Shown in pieces: positions 52,979 through 61,467 of a stretch of 64,000 nt of DNA. The stretch's first letter is position 1; every line of letters begins with the position of its first letter. The stretch spans positions 1,054,001 through 1,118,000 of the forward strand of contig CAWAAR010000003.1 of NCBI GenBank assembly GCA_963780135.1. The letters run 5' to 3'. The notes beneath the pieces were generated by a model. The model was not told where the DNA came from, did no database searches, and worked only from the letters and a program-made list of their open reading frames with translations. The DNA is from Clostridium_AM sp963780135 (GTDB lineage Bacteria > Bacillota > Clostridia > Clostridiales > Clostridiaceae). The position numbers were made by a program, and so were the translations under genes.

Positions 52979-53020
52979 AAAATTCCAGTAAGATTTATTT
53001 TTGCTGGAATTTTATTTTTT
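52979..53020 (+). terminator. Terminator after the 62-residue gene
   Basis: AAAATTCCAG pairs with CTGGAATTTT, followed by ATTTTTTTAT. Confidence 0.9.
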
Positions 53021-53137
53021 TATTTAAAATCTGTAAAATCATATATACATTATAGGATAAAAATTTTAAACATACATTTTTACTGAAGAAATGGCAATAC
53101 TACTTAATGAAAAAATGTATATAGGAGGTTTTAAGTA

Positions 53138-53341
53138 ATGGATAGATTTAGTATTGAAAATATAAAAGATGTTCATGTAGGAGATTTGCCAGCAGCTAAA
53201 AAAGGTATAATAGATAGCCTTATGGGAAAAGATTCTCTTAAAGAAGAGGTGCCTGTAGAACATATGTCATCATATAAACAAGGACATCAATTAGGAACAG
53301 AGATTGAAAATTTGTTAAAAGGTGATGAAAGAGATTATTAA
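53138..53341 (+). CDS. Small protein of unknown function
   Basis: 67 residues; ATAGGAGG precedes the ATG by nine bases. Soluble and charged (DLPAAKKGIIDSLMGKDSL, MSSYKQGHQLGTEIENLL). No family recognised. It lies directly upstream of the structured RNA. Confidence 0.6.
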   Translation: MDRFSIENIKDVHVGDLPAAKKGIIDSLMGKDSLKEEVPVEHMSSYKQGHQLGTEIENLLKGDERDY

Positions 53342-53373
53342 AGAAAAATATAGTAAAGTATTATGAATTTTAA

Positions 53374-53600
53374 TTGATCTTCAGATGGAATTTTACTTGA
53401 TTAATTTATGATTTCAGTCCTATTATTTAATTTAAATTTCACTTGAAGATCAAGTGATTCTTAGACTCAGGTGGAGTTTGCCTGTGAGGAATACTCTCTC
53501 CATCTGAGTCTTAGAAGAACTTATCCAGGCGCGTAGCAGTGCTTATCCCCCACTTGAAGAAGATGGGGGTGTTAGCAATGGTAGTGATCGGATAAAGGTG
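53374..53600 (+). ncRNA. Structured non-coding RNA, probably raiA-motif type
   Basis: A gene-free stretch rich in conserved-looking helices. Outer TTGATCTTCA/TGAAGATCAA (53374-53383, 53444-53453); GACTCAGGTGGAG/CTCCATCTGAGTC (53464-53476, 53498-53510), 13 bp with one G-U; CCCCCA/TGGGGG (53547-53552, 53564-53569); and TTATCC/GGATAA, linking 53521-53526 with 53590-53595. Sequences such as GTTAGCAATGGTAGTGATCG resemble, from memory, the clostridial raiA-motif RNA. Orientation plus is inferred. The class assignment needs a covariance-model search; the structure is plain from the sequence. Confidence 0.65.
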
Positions 53601-53636
53601 TGTTCAAAAAACAATTAGTAATTAGCTAGTTTGTTT

Positions 53637-53684
53637 TGTGTCATACTGAGCTAGAAAATTTCTTGGCTTGCACAGTATGGCACA
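53637..53684. repeat. Long hairpin downstream of the structured RNA
   Basis: TGTGTCATACTG pairs with CAGTATGGCACA (one G-U), and the interior AGCTAGAAA/TTTCTTGGCT extends the stem. No U-run; function unknown. Confidence 0.45.
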
Positions 53685-53900
53685 TCTTTGAAAATTCAGC
53701 TTATTTCATATAATTAACTTATCAATAATATAGGATTACATAGGAAACTTTAAATAGAAAGGATTAATTAAGGTAAAAGAACTAAAAAACATATTTATAA
53801 GGTTTTCATTAATATCAAAAAAGAATTATAATTATCTTATGTTAGATTAATATGAAAAACTTCCTTTAAGAATCTATTAAATCAAAAGAGAGGGAATATT

Positions 53901-54323
53901 ATGAATATAGCATTTTTCCTTACACCTAAAAATGAAGTCGTTTACGCTACGCTAAATACCACAATGAGACAAGCACTTGAAAGGATGGAACACAATAGTT
54001 ATACTTCTATTCCAATAATTGATGATAAAGGAAAATATATAGCAACTCTTACGGAAGGAGACTTACTATGGAAGCTTAAAAATACTCAAGGCCTTAGTTT
54101 TAAAGGGACCAATAAAGTACTTTTAAAAGACATTCCTAGACATGTAAACAATAAGTCTGTACATATTGATGCAAATATAGAAGATTTGATATCTTTAGCA
54201 GTAAATCAAAATTTTGTTCCAGTTGTGGATGATAAAGGAGTTTTTATAGGAATAATTAAAAGAAGTGACATAATAGATTGTTGCTATAAATTATTATTTA
54301 AAGAAAATAAATCTATAGTATAA
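53901..54323 (+). CDS. CBS-domain protein
   Basis: 140 residues forming one CBS pair: residues 15-65 (LERMEHNSYTSIPIIDDKGK, TEGDLLW) and 85-135 (NFVVPVVDD-like FVPVVDDKGVFIGIIKRSDI). Stand-alone CBS proteins bind adenine nucleotides and act as regulatory modules. AGAGAGGG precedes the ATG. Partner unknown; terminator follows. Confidence 0.88.
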   Translation: MNIAFFLTPKNEVVYATLNTTMRQALERMEHNSYTSIPIIDDKGKYIATLTEGDLLWKLKNTQGLSFKGTNKVLLKDIPRHVNNKSVHIDANIEDLISLAVNQNFVPVVDDKGVFIGIIKRSDIIDCCYKLLFKENKSIV

Positions 54324-54703
54324 AATATTAAATACTTTATTTTAGAAGCGATTACAAACCCCTATGTTTTAATAAACATAGGGGTTAAATTTTTGCTTAA
54401 AATATTATGCGTTTTTGACTTTTTATCTAAGGTGAAGCACGTTTGCGATTTTAATAAAAAGGTGTTTGATTTTGATAAAATTTTATTTAAATTAAATATT
54501 TTTAAAAACACAAAGAAGTGCGTAAAAATGATACAGGTGTAGAAACTGTACTATTTTATATATATAATCGGCTTAAAAAGGCGAATGTATCCATTGATAC
54601 AGATTAAAAAACAATATATAATAGGTACATAAAGTGATTAGCGAAATAAAAATAGTTTTAGATAAATATAAAAAAAATCAAATTAAGGGAGATGTTTATA
54701 ATT
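54324..54703. other. Intergenic region upstream of pflB
   Basis: Holds the CBS gene terminator and a gene-free leader. It includes a GTATCCATTGATAC imperfect palindrome (54589-54602). No Fnr- or Rex-like site recognised. Confidence 0.45.
54357..54394 (+). terminator. Terminator after the CBS gene
   Basis: AACCCCTATGTTT-TAAT-AAACATAGGGGTT, 13 bp, then TTTTT. Confidence 0.92.
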
Positions 54704-56946
54704 ATGAAACAATGGCAAGGATTTAATATAGGAAACTGGTCAGAGAAGATAGATGTCAGAAATTTTGTGCAAAAAAATTATACAGTATATGAAGGAGACA
54801 AAAGCTTCTTAGCATCACCCACAGAAAAAACAAAGAAACTTTGGAAAGAAGCAGAAACTTTAATTATAGAAGAAATTAAAAAAGGTGTTATGGATGTTGA
54901 AATTAATGAGATTTCAGGTATAAATAATTTCAAACCAGGATATTTAGATAAGGAAAATGAAATTATAGTAGGTTTCCAAGCAGATGCTCCATTAAAGAGA
55001 ATAATGAATCCTTTTGGTGGAATGAGAATGGTGGAACAATCACTAAAAGAATATGGCTTTGAAATGAATGAAAATATAGGAAATTATTTTGGTAAATATA
55101 GAAAAACTCATAATGAGGGAGTTTTTGATGCTTATAGCGAAGGCACAAAAAAGCTAGAACAGTTGGACTTTTAACGGGACTTCCAGATGCTTATGGTAGA
55201 GGAAGAATAATAGGTGATTATAGAAGAATAGCTCTTTACGGAATAGACTTTTTAGCAGCAGAAAAGAAGAAAGACTTAAATGGATTAGTGGGAGCCACTA
55301 CAGATGAAATGATAAGACTTAGAGAAGAAACATCAATGCAGATTCGTGCATTAGAAGAGATAAAAGCTATGGCAGCATCATATGGAATTGATATATCAAT
55401 TCCAGCGTCAAATGCTAAAGAAGCAGTACAATTCTTATACTTTGGATATTTAGCAGCAGTAAAAGAAAATAATGGAGCAGCGATGTCCATAGGAAGAAAT
55501 ACTACATTCTTAGATATATATATAGAAAGAGATTTAAAAAATGGAGATATAACAGAAGCTGAAGCTCAAGAAATAATTGACCAATTTGTTATAAAGTTAA
55601 GAATGGTAAGACATTTAAGAACTCCAGAATACAATGATTTATTTGCAGGAGATCCTAACTGGATAACAGAATCCATTGGAGGAATTGGAATAAATGGAAA
55701 ATCATTAGTTACAAAAACAGCTTATAGATTTTTACACACATTAACTAATTTAGGACCAGCACCAGAACCAAATATGACAGTTTTATGGTCAGAAAAATTG
55801 CCAGAAAACTTTAAAAATTATTGTGCTGAAATGTCAATAAAGACAGATTCAATTCAATATGAAAATGATGATATAATGAGACCAATATATGGAGATGACT
55901 ATGGAATAGCTTGCTGTGTATCTGCTATGGAAATAGGAAAGAGAATGCAGTTCTTTGGAGCAAGAGCAAATCTTGCAAAATCATTACTGTATGCTATAAA
56001 TGCTGGATATGATGAAAAGAAAAAAGCTAAAGATGGCAGCTTAATCAAAATTGTACCAGGTATAGAAAAAATGGAAGATGAAGTTTTAGATTTTAATAAA
56101 GTGGTTAAGAGCTATCACAAAGTTATGGAATATGTAGCAGAACTTTATGTGGATACAATGAATACAATTCACTATATGCATGATAAATATGCTTATGAAG
56201 CAGGACAAATGGCTCTTCATGATACACTGGTTAAGAGATTTATGGCTTTTGGTATAGCAGGATTATCAGTAGCTGCTGATTCATTAAGTGCTATAAAATA
56301 TGCAAAGGTAAAACCAATAAGAAATGAAGAAGGAATAACAGTAGATTTTGAAATAGAAGGAGAATTCCCTAAATACGGAAATGATGATGATAGAGTTGAT
56401 GATATAGCAGTGGAAATAGTTAAGAAGTTTTCAAATGAACTTAAGAAACATAGAACTTATAGAGATGCAGAACATTCATTATCAGTATTAACTATAACAT
56501 CAAATGTGGTTTATGGTAAGAAAACAGGATCAACTCCAGATGGAAGAAAAGCAGGAGAAGCCTTTGCACCAGGAGCAAATCCAATGCATGGAAGAGATGA
56601 GAATGGAGCATTAGCATCACTTAATTCAGTAGCTAAAATACCATACAGAAATTATTGTCAGGACGGAGTATCTAATACGTTCTCTATAGTACCAGATGCA
56701 CTTGGAAAAGATGAAGAAAGTAGAATAGTAAATCTTGCAAATATGATGGATGGATATTTTACACAGGGAGCATTCCATTTAAATGTAAATGTACTAAATA
56801 GAGAAACATTAATGGATGCTATGGAAAATCCAGAAAAGTACCCAACATTAACAATAAGAGTATCAGGATATGCTGTTCACTTTAATAGATTGACTAAAGA
56901 ACAACAGAGAGAAGTTATAAGTAGAACTTTCCACGAAAAAATGTAG
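54704..56946 (+). CDS. pflB: Pyruvate formate-lyase, read through a -1 frameshift site
   Basis: Glycyl-radical enzyme that converts pyruvate and CoA to acetyl-CoA and formate. The ATG at 54704 opens MKQWQGF, with GGGAG upstream. The first frame ends at 55172-55174, but homology continues in the -1 frame after A6 (55147-55152). ACA AAA AAG (55145-55153) followed by GCT re-joins GTKK to ARTVGLLTGLPDAYGRG, the universal continuation. The whole is then about 747 residues, normal. Catalytic features intact: adjacent Cys in IACCVS, glycyl-radical Gly in RVSGYAVHF near the C terminus. The activase gene follows. Either programmed frameshift at A_AAA_AAG, or a one-base homopolymer error or mutation. 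Confidence 0.92.
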
Positions 56947-56962
56947 TTAAAATTGCTAGATA

Positions 56963-57055
56963 AGGTATTTAAAAAGAAAAATCTTTTTAAATACCTACAT
57001 ATAATAAAATCCTTATAATAAAGCGTGCTCGTTGTTTTAAACAATGAGCACGCTT
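56963..57055 (+). terminator. Two hairpins between pflB and pflA
   Basis: First: AGGTATTTAAAAAGA/TCTTTTTAAATACCT (56963-56977, 56982-56996). Second: AAGCGTGCTCGTTGTTT with AAACAATGAGCACGCTT (57021-57037, 57039-57055), one G-U. Neither has a good T-run, so they may attenuate or stabilise the message rather than stop it. Confidence 0.7.
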
Positions 57056-57111
57056 ATAATTAATAATAGAACATTAAGAGAAACTAAAGAATTTGTAAGG
57101 AGGAAAAAACT

Positions 57112-57831
57112 ATGATTAAAGGAAGGATTCATTCTTTTGAAAGTATGGGGTTAGTTGACGGTCCAGGAATAAGATCGGTAGTATTTATGCAGGGATGCAC
57201 TCTAAGATGTGCCTATTGCCATAATCCTGATACTTGGAGTTTTAATGAAGGAACAGAAATTACTCCGGAAGAACTTGTTAAGAAGATAATTAGATTTAAG
57301 CCTTATTTTAAAAAAAATGGTGGAGTTACATTTTCAGGTGGAGATCCTTTAATGCAGGCAGATTTTTTAATAGAAGCATTGAAGTTATGTAAAAAGGAAG
57401 GAATTCATACTGCCATAGATACAGCTGGATATGGCACAGGAAAATATGATGAAATTTTAAAGTATACAGATTTAGTAATACTTGATATAAAGCATGTAGA
57501 TGATGAAGGATATAAAAGTCTAGTGTGTAAGAGTAAAAAAGGTTTTGATGATTTTTTAGAGGCTGTTCAAAATTCTAATACAAAGTTATGGATAAGACAT
57601 GTAGTAGTGCCAGGGATAACAGATTCAGAAGATCACATAAAAAAATTAGCTGCGATAATAAAAAATATAAAAAATGTAGAAAAAATAGAACTTCTTCCTT
57701 ATCATACTTTAGGAGTTAAAAAGTATAATGAAATGGGGATAGAATATAAACTGTCACATGTAAGTTCCATGGATAAAGAAGAGATAGATAAATTATATAA
57801 AGTACTTGATAGAGAAATTAAAGCTAGGTAA
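57112..57831 (+). CDS. pflA: Pyruvate formate-lyase activating enzyme
   Basis: Radical-SAM enzyme that installs the glycyl radical on PflB. 239 residues with MQGCTLRCAYCHNPDTW (CxxxCxxC cluster motif) near residue 26 and GGVTFSGGDPLMQ near residue 75, both canonical. The short form without extra ferredoxin domain is right for PFL. AAGGAGG precedes the ATG. About 165 bases after pflB, the standard arrangement. Confidence 0.95.
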   Translation: MIKGRIHSFESMGLVDGPGIRSVVFMQGCTLRCAYCHNPDTWSFNEGTEITPEELVKKIIRFKPYFKKNGGVTFSGGDPLMQADFLIEALKLCKKEGIHTAIDTAGYGTGKYDEILKYTDLVILDIKHVDDEGYKSLVCKSKKGFDDFLEAVQNSNTKLWIRHVVVPGITDSEDHIKKLAAIIKNIKNVEKIELLPYHTLGVKKYNEMGIEYKLSHVSSMDKEEIDKLYKVLDREIKAR

Positions 57832-57924
57832 ATTAAATATTTAATAAGCAAAATTAATTATTTGAAAGCATGTTTTAAATAAGATGTATTTCAACTTATT
57901 GTAAAATAAAAAATGGCCATAAAC

Positions 57925-57964
57925 AAAGCTATGAAATTAAGGTATGCTTATATTTCATAGCTTT
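57925..57964. terminator. Bidirectional terminator after pflA
   Basis: AAAGCTATGAAAT pairs perfectly with ATTTCATAGCTTT around a 14-base loop; serves pflA and the convergent small genes. Confidence 0.85.
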
Positions 57965-57997
57965 TAAATTTACATTTACTGTTTTGAAAAATTATAA

Positions 57998-58168
57998 CTA
58001 AATGTGAGAGCCATTATCATTATGCCTCATAGCTCTTGCTTTGGCATGAACAACAGCAGGGTTTCCCTGTTCTAAATACCCAGTGGAAGAGTCTTGACTA
58101 TTTTTACTATGATCTATTGCAGATTTAAGTTTTGCATCTTCACCATGATGCGGCTTTTTTTTAGACAT
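57998..58168 (-). CDS. Small basic protein (56 residues)
   Basis: Reads MSKKKPHHGEDAKLKSAIDH, then SSTGYLEQGNPAVVHAKARA and RHNDNGSHI. Rich in His, Lys and Asn, without hydrophobic segments. GGAGGTAT precedes the ATG. Tandem with another tiny gene 11 bases upstream. Composition would fit a spore-associated or nucleic-acid-binding protein; I do not recognise it for certain. Confidence 0.6.
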   Translation of the reverse strand: MSKKKPHHGEDAKLKSAIDHSKNSQDSSTGYLEQGNPAVVHAKARAMRHNDNGSHI

Positions 58169-58179
58169 AAATATACCTC

Positions 58180-58323
58180 CTATCTACCAGATAATTTCCC
58201 GGATAATCCAGGTGTTTCCTTTTGCTGTAATTTTTTTTCTTCATCTATAGGGGGATTTTTAAATTCTTTGTCTCTTGTATATAAATCTTCTTGTGTATAT
58301 ATATTCTCTTTCTTTTTTGGCAT
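58180..58323 (-). CDS. Small charged protein (47 residues)
   Basis: Reads MPKKKENIYTQEDLYTRDKE, ending ETPGLSGKLSGR. GAAAGGAGTG precedes the ATG by nine bases. Hydrophilic, probably disordered. Forms a two-gene unit with the 56-residue gene; opposite in direction to the amidohydrolase-like gene. Unknown function. Confidence 0.6.
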   Translation of the reverse strand: MPKKKENIYTQEDLYTRDKEFKNPPIDEEKKLQQKETPGLSGKLSGR

Positions 58324-58440
58324 AGTTAATCACTCCTTTCGTATTTATATTTTCCTGTAAAAAAACTTTTATACTTGTATTATGCCATGTTTAAAAATTA
58401 GTAGTATGTGTTAAAATAATCTTAATCTAAAAAGGAGGTG

Positions 58441-59115
58441 ATGTTTCTGTATTCGGAAATTTTAAAAATTAACAATACTAGCATATTTATTGCTGACATA
58501 AAAGAAAAATCAAATATTGTAGTAGGAGTACCTCATCATGCTCCATCTGGTACAGTAAAAATGCCTTGTAGTACTCATCCGTATAGTGATGAAAATGCAG
58601 GTTATGTAGGTGCGTATATTGCTGAAAAACTTCAATGTTCTTTTTTATGTGCTTGTAACTATTTTATAGATGCAAATAAAAATGTTAATTCTAATTACAG
58701 CGATTATTATAAAGCAATTCAAAGGTGTAATCCTAAATATTTAATAGAAATTCACGGTCACGGTATGGAGCATTCACAAAATGATATAGAAATATCTAGT
58801 GGCTGTAAAGAAGATGAAAAATATGCATTAGGATTAGAAAAAGAGTTAAAAAATATCATTTATAAAAAGTGGAGTGAAAATAAAGAAGAAGTGGATTTAT
58901 GCAAACTTAGAGATATTAGAATAAATGCAGATTTTGATAATATATATTTTAAGGCCACAAAATCATCTACAATAACAGATAAGAGTTGGATTAGTTATCA
59001 CATAGAGTTACCATTAATACTTAGAACAATTCTGTCAAAAGAAAACAAGTTGCCTTCTCAAGGCAAAAAGTTCAATGAAATACTTTATGAAGCTATAAAA
59101 AACATATGTAAATAA
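58441..59115 (+). CDS. N-formylglutamate amidohydrolase-like protein
   Basis: 224 residues. VGVPHHAPSGTVKMPCS, THPYSDENAGYVGAYIAE and CNYFIDANKN are followed by IEIHGHGMEH, an order and His/Asp pattern resembling the zinc amidohydrolases of the N-formylglutamate deformylase family; likely metal ligands are His in VPHH and IEIHGHG. Substrate unknown. AAAGGAGG lies only two bases before ATG 58441; the CTG at 58447 or the GTG at 58438 are alternative starts, so the N terminus is uncertain by a few residues. Confidence 0.65.
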   Translation: MFLYSEILKINNTSIFIADIKEKSNIVVGVPHHAPSGTVKMPCSTHPYSDENAGYVGAYIAEKLQCSFLCACNYFIDANKNVNSNYSDYYKAIQRCNPKYLIEIHGHGMEHSQNDIEISSGCKEDEKYALGLEKELKNIIYKKWSENKEEVDLCKLRDIRINADFDNIYFKATKSSTITDKSWISYHIELPLILRTILSKENKLPSQGKKFNEILYEAIKNICK

Positions 59116-59141
59116 TTTAATATGTGATATTAAAAAAGTGC

Positions 59142-59170
59142 TTGACACTAATAAATTAAAATGATAATAT
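59142..59170 (+). promoter_or_regulatory. Promoter of the T-box/trpP transcript
   Basis: TTGACA, 17-base spacer and TAATAT. Transcription would start near 59177, just before the T-box. Confidence 0.85.
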
Positions 59171-59189
59171 ATAGAAAATTCATTAAATA

Positions 59190-59456
59190 ATCCGTTGACA
59201 AGGAATAGTAACCAGCGTGTTTAGTTACAGAGAGTTGAGGATGGTGGGATCTCAATACAATAACTAATGGTGAATGGACCTTTGAGGAGTAAATTGAAAT
59301 CCAAAATTTTGGAGAGTAGTGCTTACCGTAATCCGTACGTTACAATGGATAGGACATGTTGGTGTCTGAAAGAGAGGTGTTTTATTGCACAATTTAGGTG
59401 GTACCGCGGGAGTATCTCCGTCCTAATATATAATTTAGGACGGAGTTTTTTGTTTT
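59190..59456 (+). promoter_or_regulatory. T-box riboswitch, tryptophan-specific
   Basis: Leader RNA that senses uncharged tRNA. The T-box core AGGTGGTACCGCGG is at 59396-59409. The terminator CTCCGTCCTAA/TTAGGACGGAG (59416-59426, 59435-59445) runs into T7. Stem I carries AGAGAG and a putative specifier TGG in GAATGGACC (about 59272-59280). tRNA-Trp matches the downstream tryptophan transporter. Uncharged tRNA would favour the antiterminator. Confidence 0.93.
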
Positions 59457-59572
59457 GTCCAATATATACTTAGAAAGTCAAAAAGCCGGCTTTTACTATA
59501 AACTTTTTTTAAAAATTCAATCCATATATTTGAAAATAATAATTAATTTTACATTAAAGGGAGATGTTTATT

Positions 59573-60082
59573 ATGAATTTAAAGAAATTAGTTACAAATT
59601 CACTACTTTTAGCTATAGGTGCAGTATTGCATCAAATTACACCACCAATAGTACTTGGTATGAAACCAGATTTTTCATTAGCTATGTTATTTATAATAAT
59701 GATTTTAAATGAAGACTATAAATCTTGTATAAGTGCAGGGCTTATAGCAGGAATACTAGCAGCAGCTACTACAGGGTTCCCAGGAGGACAAATACCAAAC
59801 GTAATAGATAAGTTAATAACTACTAATATAATATTCTTAGGATTAAAGCCTTTTAGAAAGATTTTAAACAATCAGATAAAAATAATTGTAACTACAGCTA
59901 TAGGAACAGTTATAAGTGGTACAGCCTTTTTAACATTAGCTTCAATTATGGTAGGACTTCCAACTAGTTTTCGTGTATTATTCTTATCAATAGTACTTCC
60001 AGCTAGTCTTATAAACACTGTTGCAGGTTCAGTTTTATTTAATGCCATAAGTGTAGCTCTTAAAAGGAAAGCAACAATTTAA
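59573..60082 (+). CDS. trpP: Tryptophan transporter TrpP
   Basis: 169-residue membrane protein with five or six helices and the TrpP sequence MNLKKLVTNSLLLAIGAVLH, GMKPDFSLAMLF, ATTGFPGGQIPN. Related to the ECF S-component fold; imports tryptophan. The ATG at 59573 has AAAGGGAG about ten bases upstream; the start three codons earlier is too close to it. Controlled by the tryptophan T-box. Confidence 0.94.
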   Translation: MNLKKLVTNSLLLAIGAVLHQITPPIVLGMKPDFSLAMLFIIMILNEDYKSCISAGLIAGILAAATTGFPGGQIPNVIDKLITTNIIFLGLKPFRKILNNQIKIIVTTAIGTVISGTAFLTLASIMVGLPTSFRVLFLSIVLPASLINTVAGSVLFNAISVALKRKATI

Positions 60083-60182
60083 AAATAATGCCACGTAAGT
60101 TGAACATAAAGTTTAGTTGTGTATATGGTACATTATGGTGTTGTTTTTATTTTAACTTATACTCCATGGTATATTATAAGGA

Positions 60183-60372
60183 ATTCGCACTATTAAATAT
60201 GTTTAAGCAGAGAGCCAAAATCTATGATTTTGTGCGAATCGCTTACTCCTCTGAGGAAACGAAGAGGAGTTTCCAGTTTAAAATTAAAGCTCAAATTTAC
60301 TGAAAGCCTAAGAACTTTGCCAAACTCGCTACTCTCAAACAGGGCTAAAGTTCTAAGGCTTTCAGTAAATTT
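60183..60372. repeat. Cluster of three consecutive palindromes
   Basis: ATTCGCAC/GTGCGAAT (60183-60190, 60232-60239); ACTCCTCT/AGAGGAGT (60245-60252, 60263-60270); and a 26-bp stem with one mismatch (60293-60318, 60347-60372) whose loop holds CCAAACTCGCTACTCTCAAA. Gene-free. Looks like a mobile or intergenic palindromic element family, or a structured RNA; the last stem could end trpP. Confidence 0.7.
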
Positions 60373-60546
60373 TCGCTAAGACTAATAAAAAAATAATTTA
60401 ATTTATGTGACAAATTCCTTATAATATAACATTACGTATAAGTTAAAATAAAAACTAGTATCTTAAGACTTAATTCCGTACACACCTAACAATATGTATT
60501 TGTTGTAAATTTTAACATTTAAATTATTGTGAGAATAGACAACACA
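60373..60546. other. Intergenic stretch after the palindromes
   Basis: AT-rich, no gene. Together with 60083-60182 it makes up the rest of the gene-free region between trpP and the transposase scrap. Confidence 0.4.
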
Positions 60547-60729
60547 CTATGCCTTTAAAAATTTTCCTGCATAACTCCATTTAAAGGGCTTTGCTAGATT
60601 TTCGTTGTAATACTTTATAAAAGTCAATATCTTTTCCTCGAGTTCTTGTACTGATTTAAAACTTGCACGTCTGGCTAATATCTTACAACTTAATATGCTA
60701 AACCAAATTTCTATATATTTCAAAGTCAA
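60547..60729 (-). pseudogene. IS630-type transposase, C-terminal fragment
   Basis: 60 codons read YIEIWFSILSCKILARRASF, then LEEKILTFIKYYNENLAKPF and KWSYAGKFLKA. This is the end of an IS630/Tc1-like DDE transposase (EIWFSILSRK...PFKW signature). The N-terminal two thirds including the catalytic acids is absent and no terminal inverted repeats are seen, so it is a dead remnant. Confidence 0.82.
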
Positions 60730-60803
60730 CTGTTCCCTTAATTAAGTATTAAGACACTAGTGAATCAATACAGATTCTAAAAACAACTTCTAGGACACGC
60801 TCA

Positions 60804-61103
60804 CTATTCTAATGGAATTAATATTATGCGTTGAAAGGAATTTAAGTTAGTTCCAAATGAAACATCTTTCTTTAATAATTTATATTTATTGCCTGAAATC
60901 AATAGTATAGGTTCATTGTTTACTCCTTTTCTAATAATTTCACATGCTTTATTTTGCTTCCTTAAATAGTTAACTATTAAGATTAGCAAATCTTCTACAC
61001 TTGAATTCATTTCATCCACTAATATTATAATTGCAGATTTCTCAATAGACTTCTTCTTGATCCTTCTTATAAACTTTAACACCCCATTTTTGAACCACCC
61101 CAT
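60804..61103 (-). CDS. Small protein of unknown function
   Basis: 99 residues; AAAGGGGG precedes the ATG by nine bases. A basic N terminus (FKNGVLKFIRRIKKKSIEKS) is followed by an alpha/beta core (AIIILVDEMNSSVEDLLILI, PILLISGNKYKLLKK, IILIPLE). No family recognised. Downstream of the kinase/regulator pair but separated by 364 bases and a terminator. Confidence 0.6.
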   Translation of the reverse strand: MGWFKNGVLKFIRRIKKKSIEKSAIIILVDEMNSSVEDLLILIVNYLRKQNKACEIIRKGVNNEPILLISGNKYKLLKKDVSFGTNLNSFQRIILIPLE

Positions 61104-61467
61104 ATTATCTTTTCCCCCTTTAGAAATTCTTATAACATATTTTCAATCACTTTTAAAATATGAAAACTTAATGCTTCTTGAACTTATCTTGTAATTTATT
61201 ATTTATTTAGATAATAGCTAACTGAGTGTATTAATAATACACAATTGTATAATAAAACTATCTTTTTATTATATAAGATGATTCTGACAAATCTCTTACA
61301 AAAAACAAAAAAAACAGTATATTTAACTGTTTTTTCATAGAATTATGTTATTTTGGGCACTGCTTTATTTTTTAATATTTTACATTATTTCGTAATTTTA
61401 TATTACCTTAGGCAATAAACCCATCAATAAGAATTAGCATTGAATACTGAACTGACTACAATATTGG
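61104..61467. other. Intergenic region
   Basis: AT-rich with the terminator at 61309-61335 and the leader of the leftward small gene. No gene seen. Confidence 0.5.
61309..61335 (-). terminator. Terminator of the kinase-regulator operon
   Basis: AAAAAACAGT-ATATTTA-ACTGTTTTTT; U-rich on the minus strand also. Confidence 0.75.

Noticed and set aside
58094..58360. 88-codon rightward frame
   Set aside because: Antisense to two small genes that have proper binding sites and tandem arrangement.
59267..59473. Reading frame across the T-box
   Set aside because: The region is a clear T-box leader with terminator.
60088..60303. 71-codon frame after trpP
   Set aside because: Runs through palindromes, has no binding site and odd composition.
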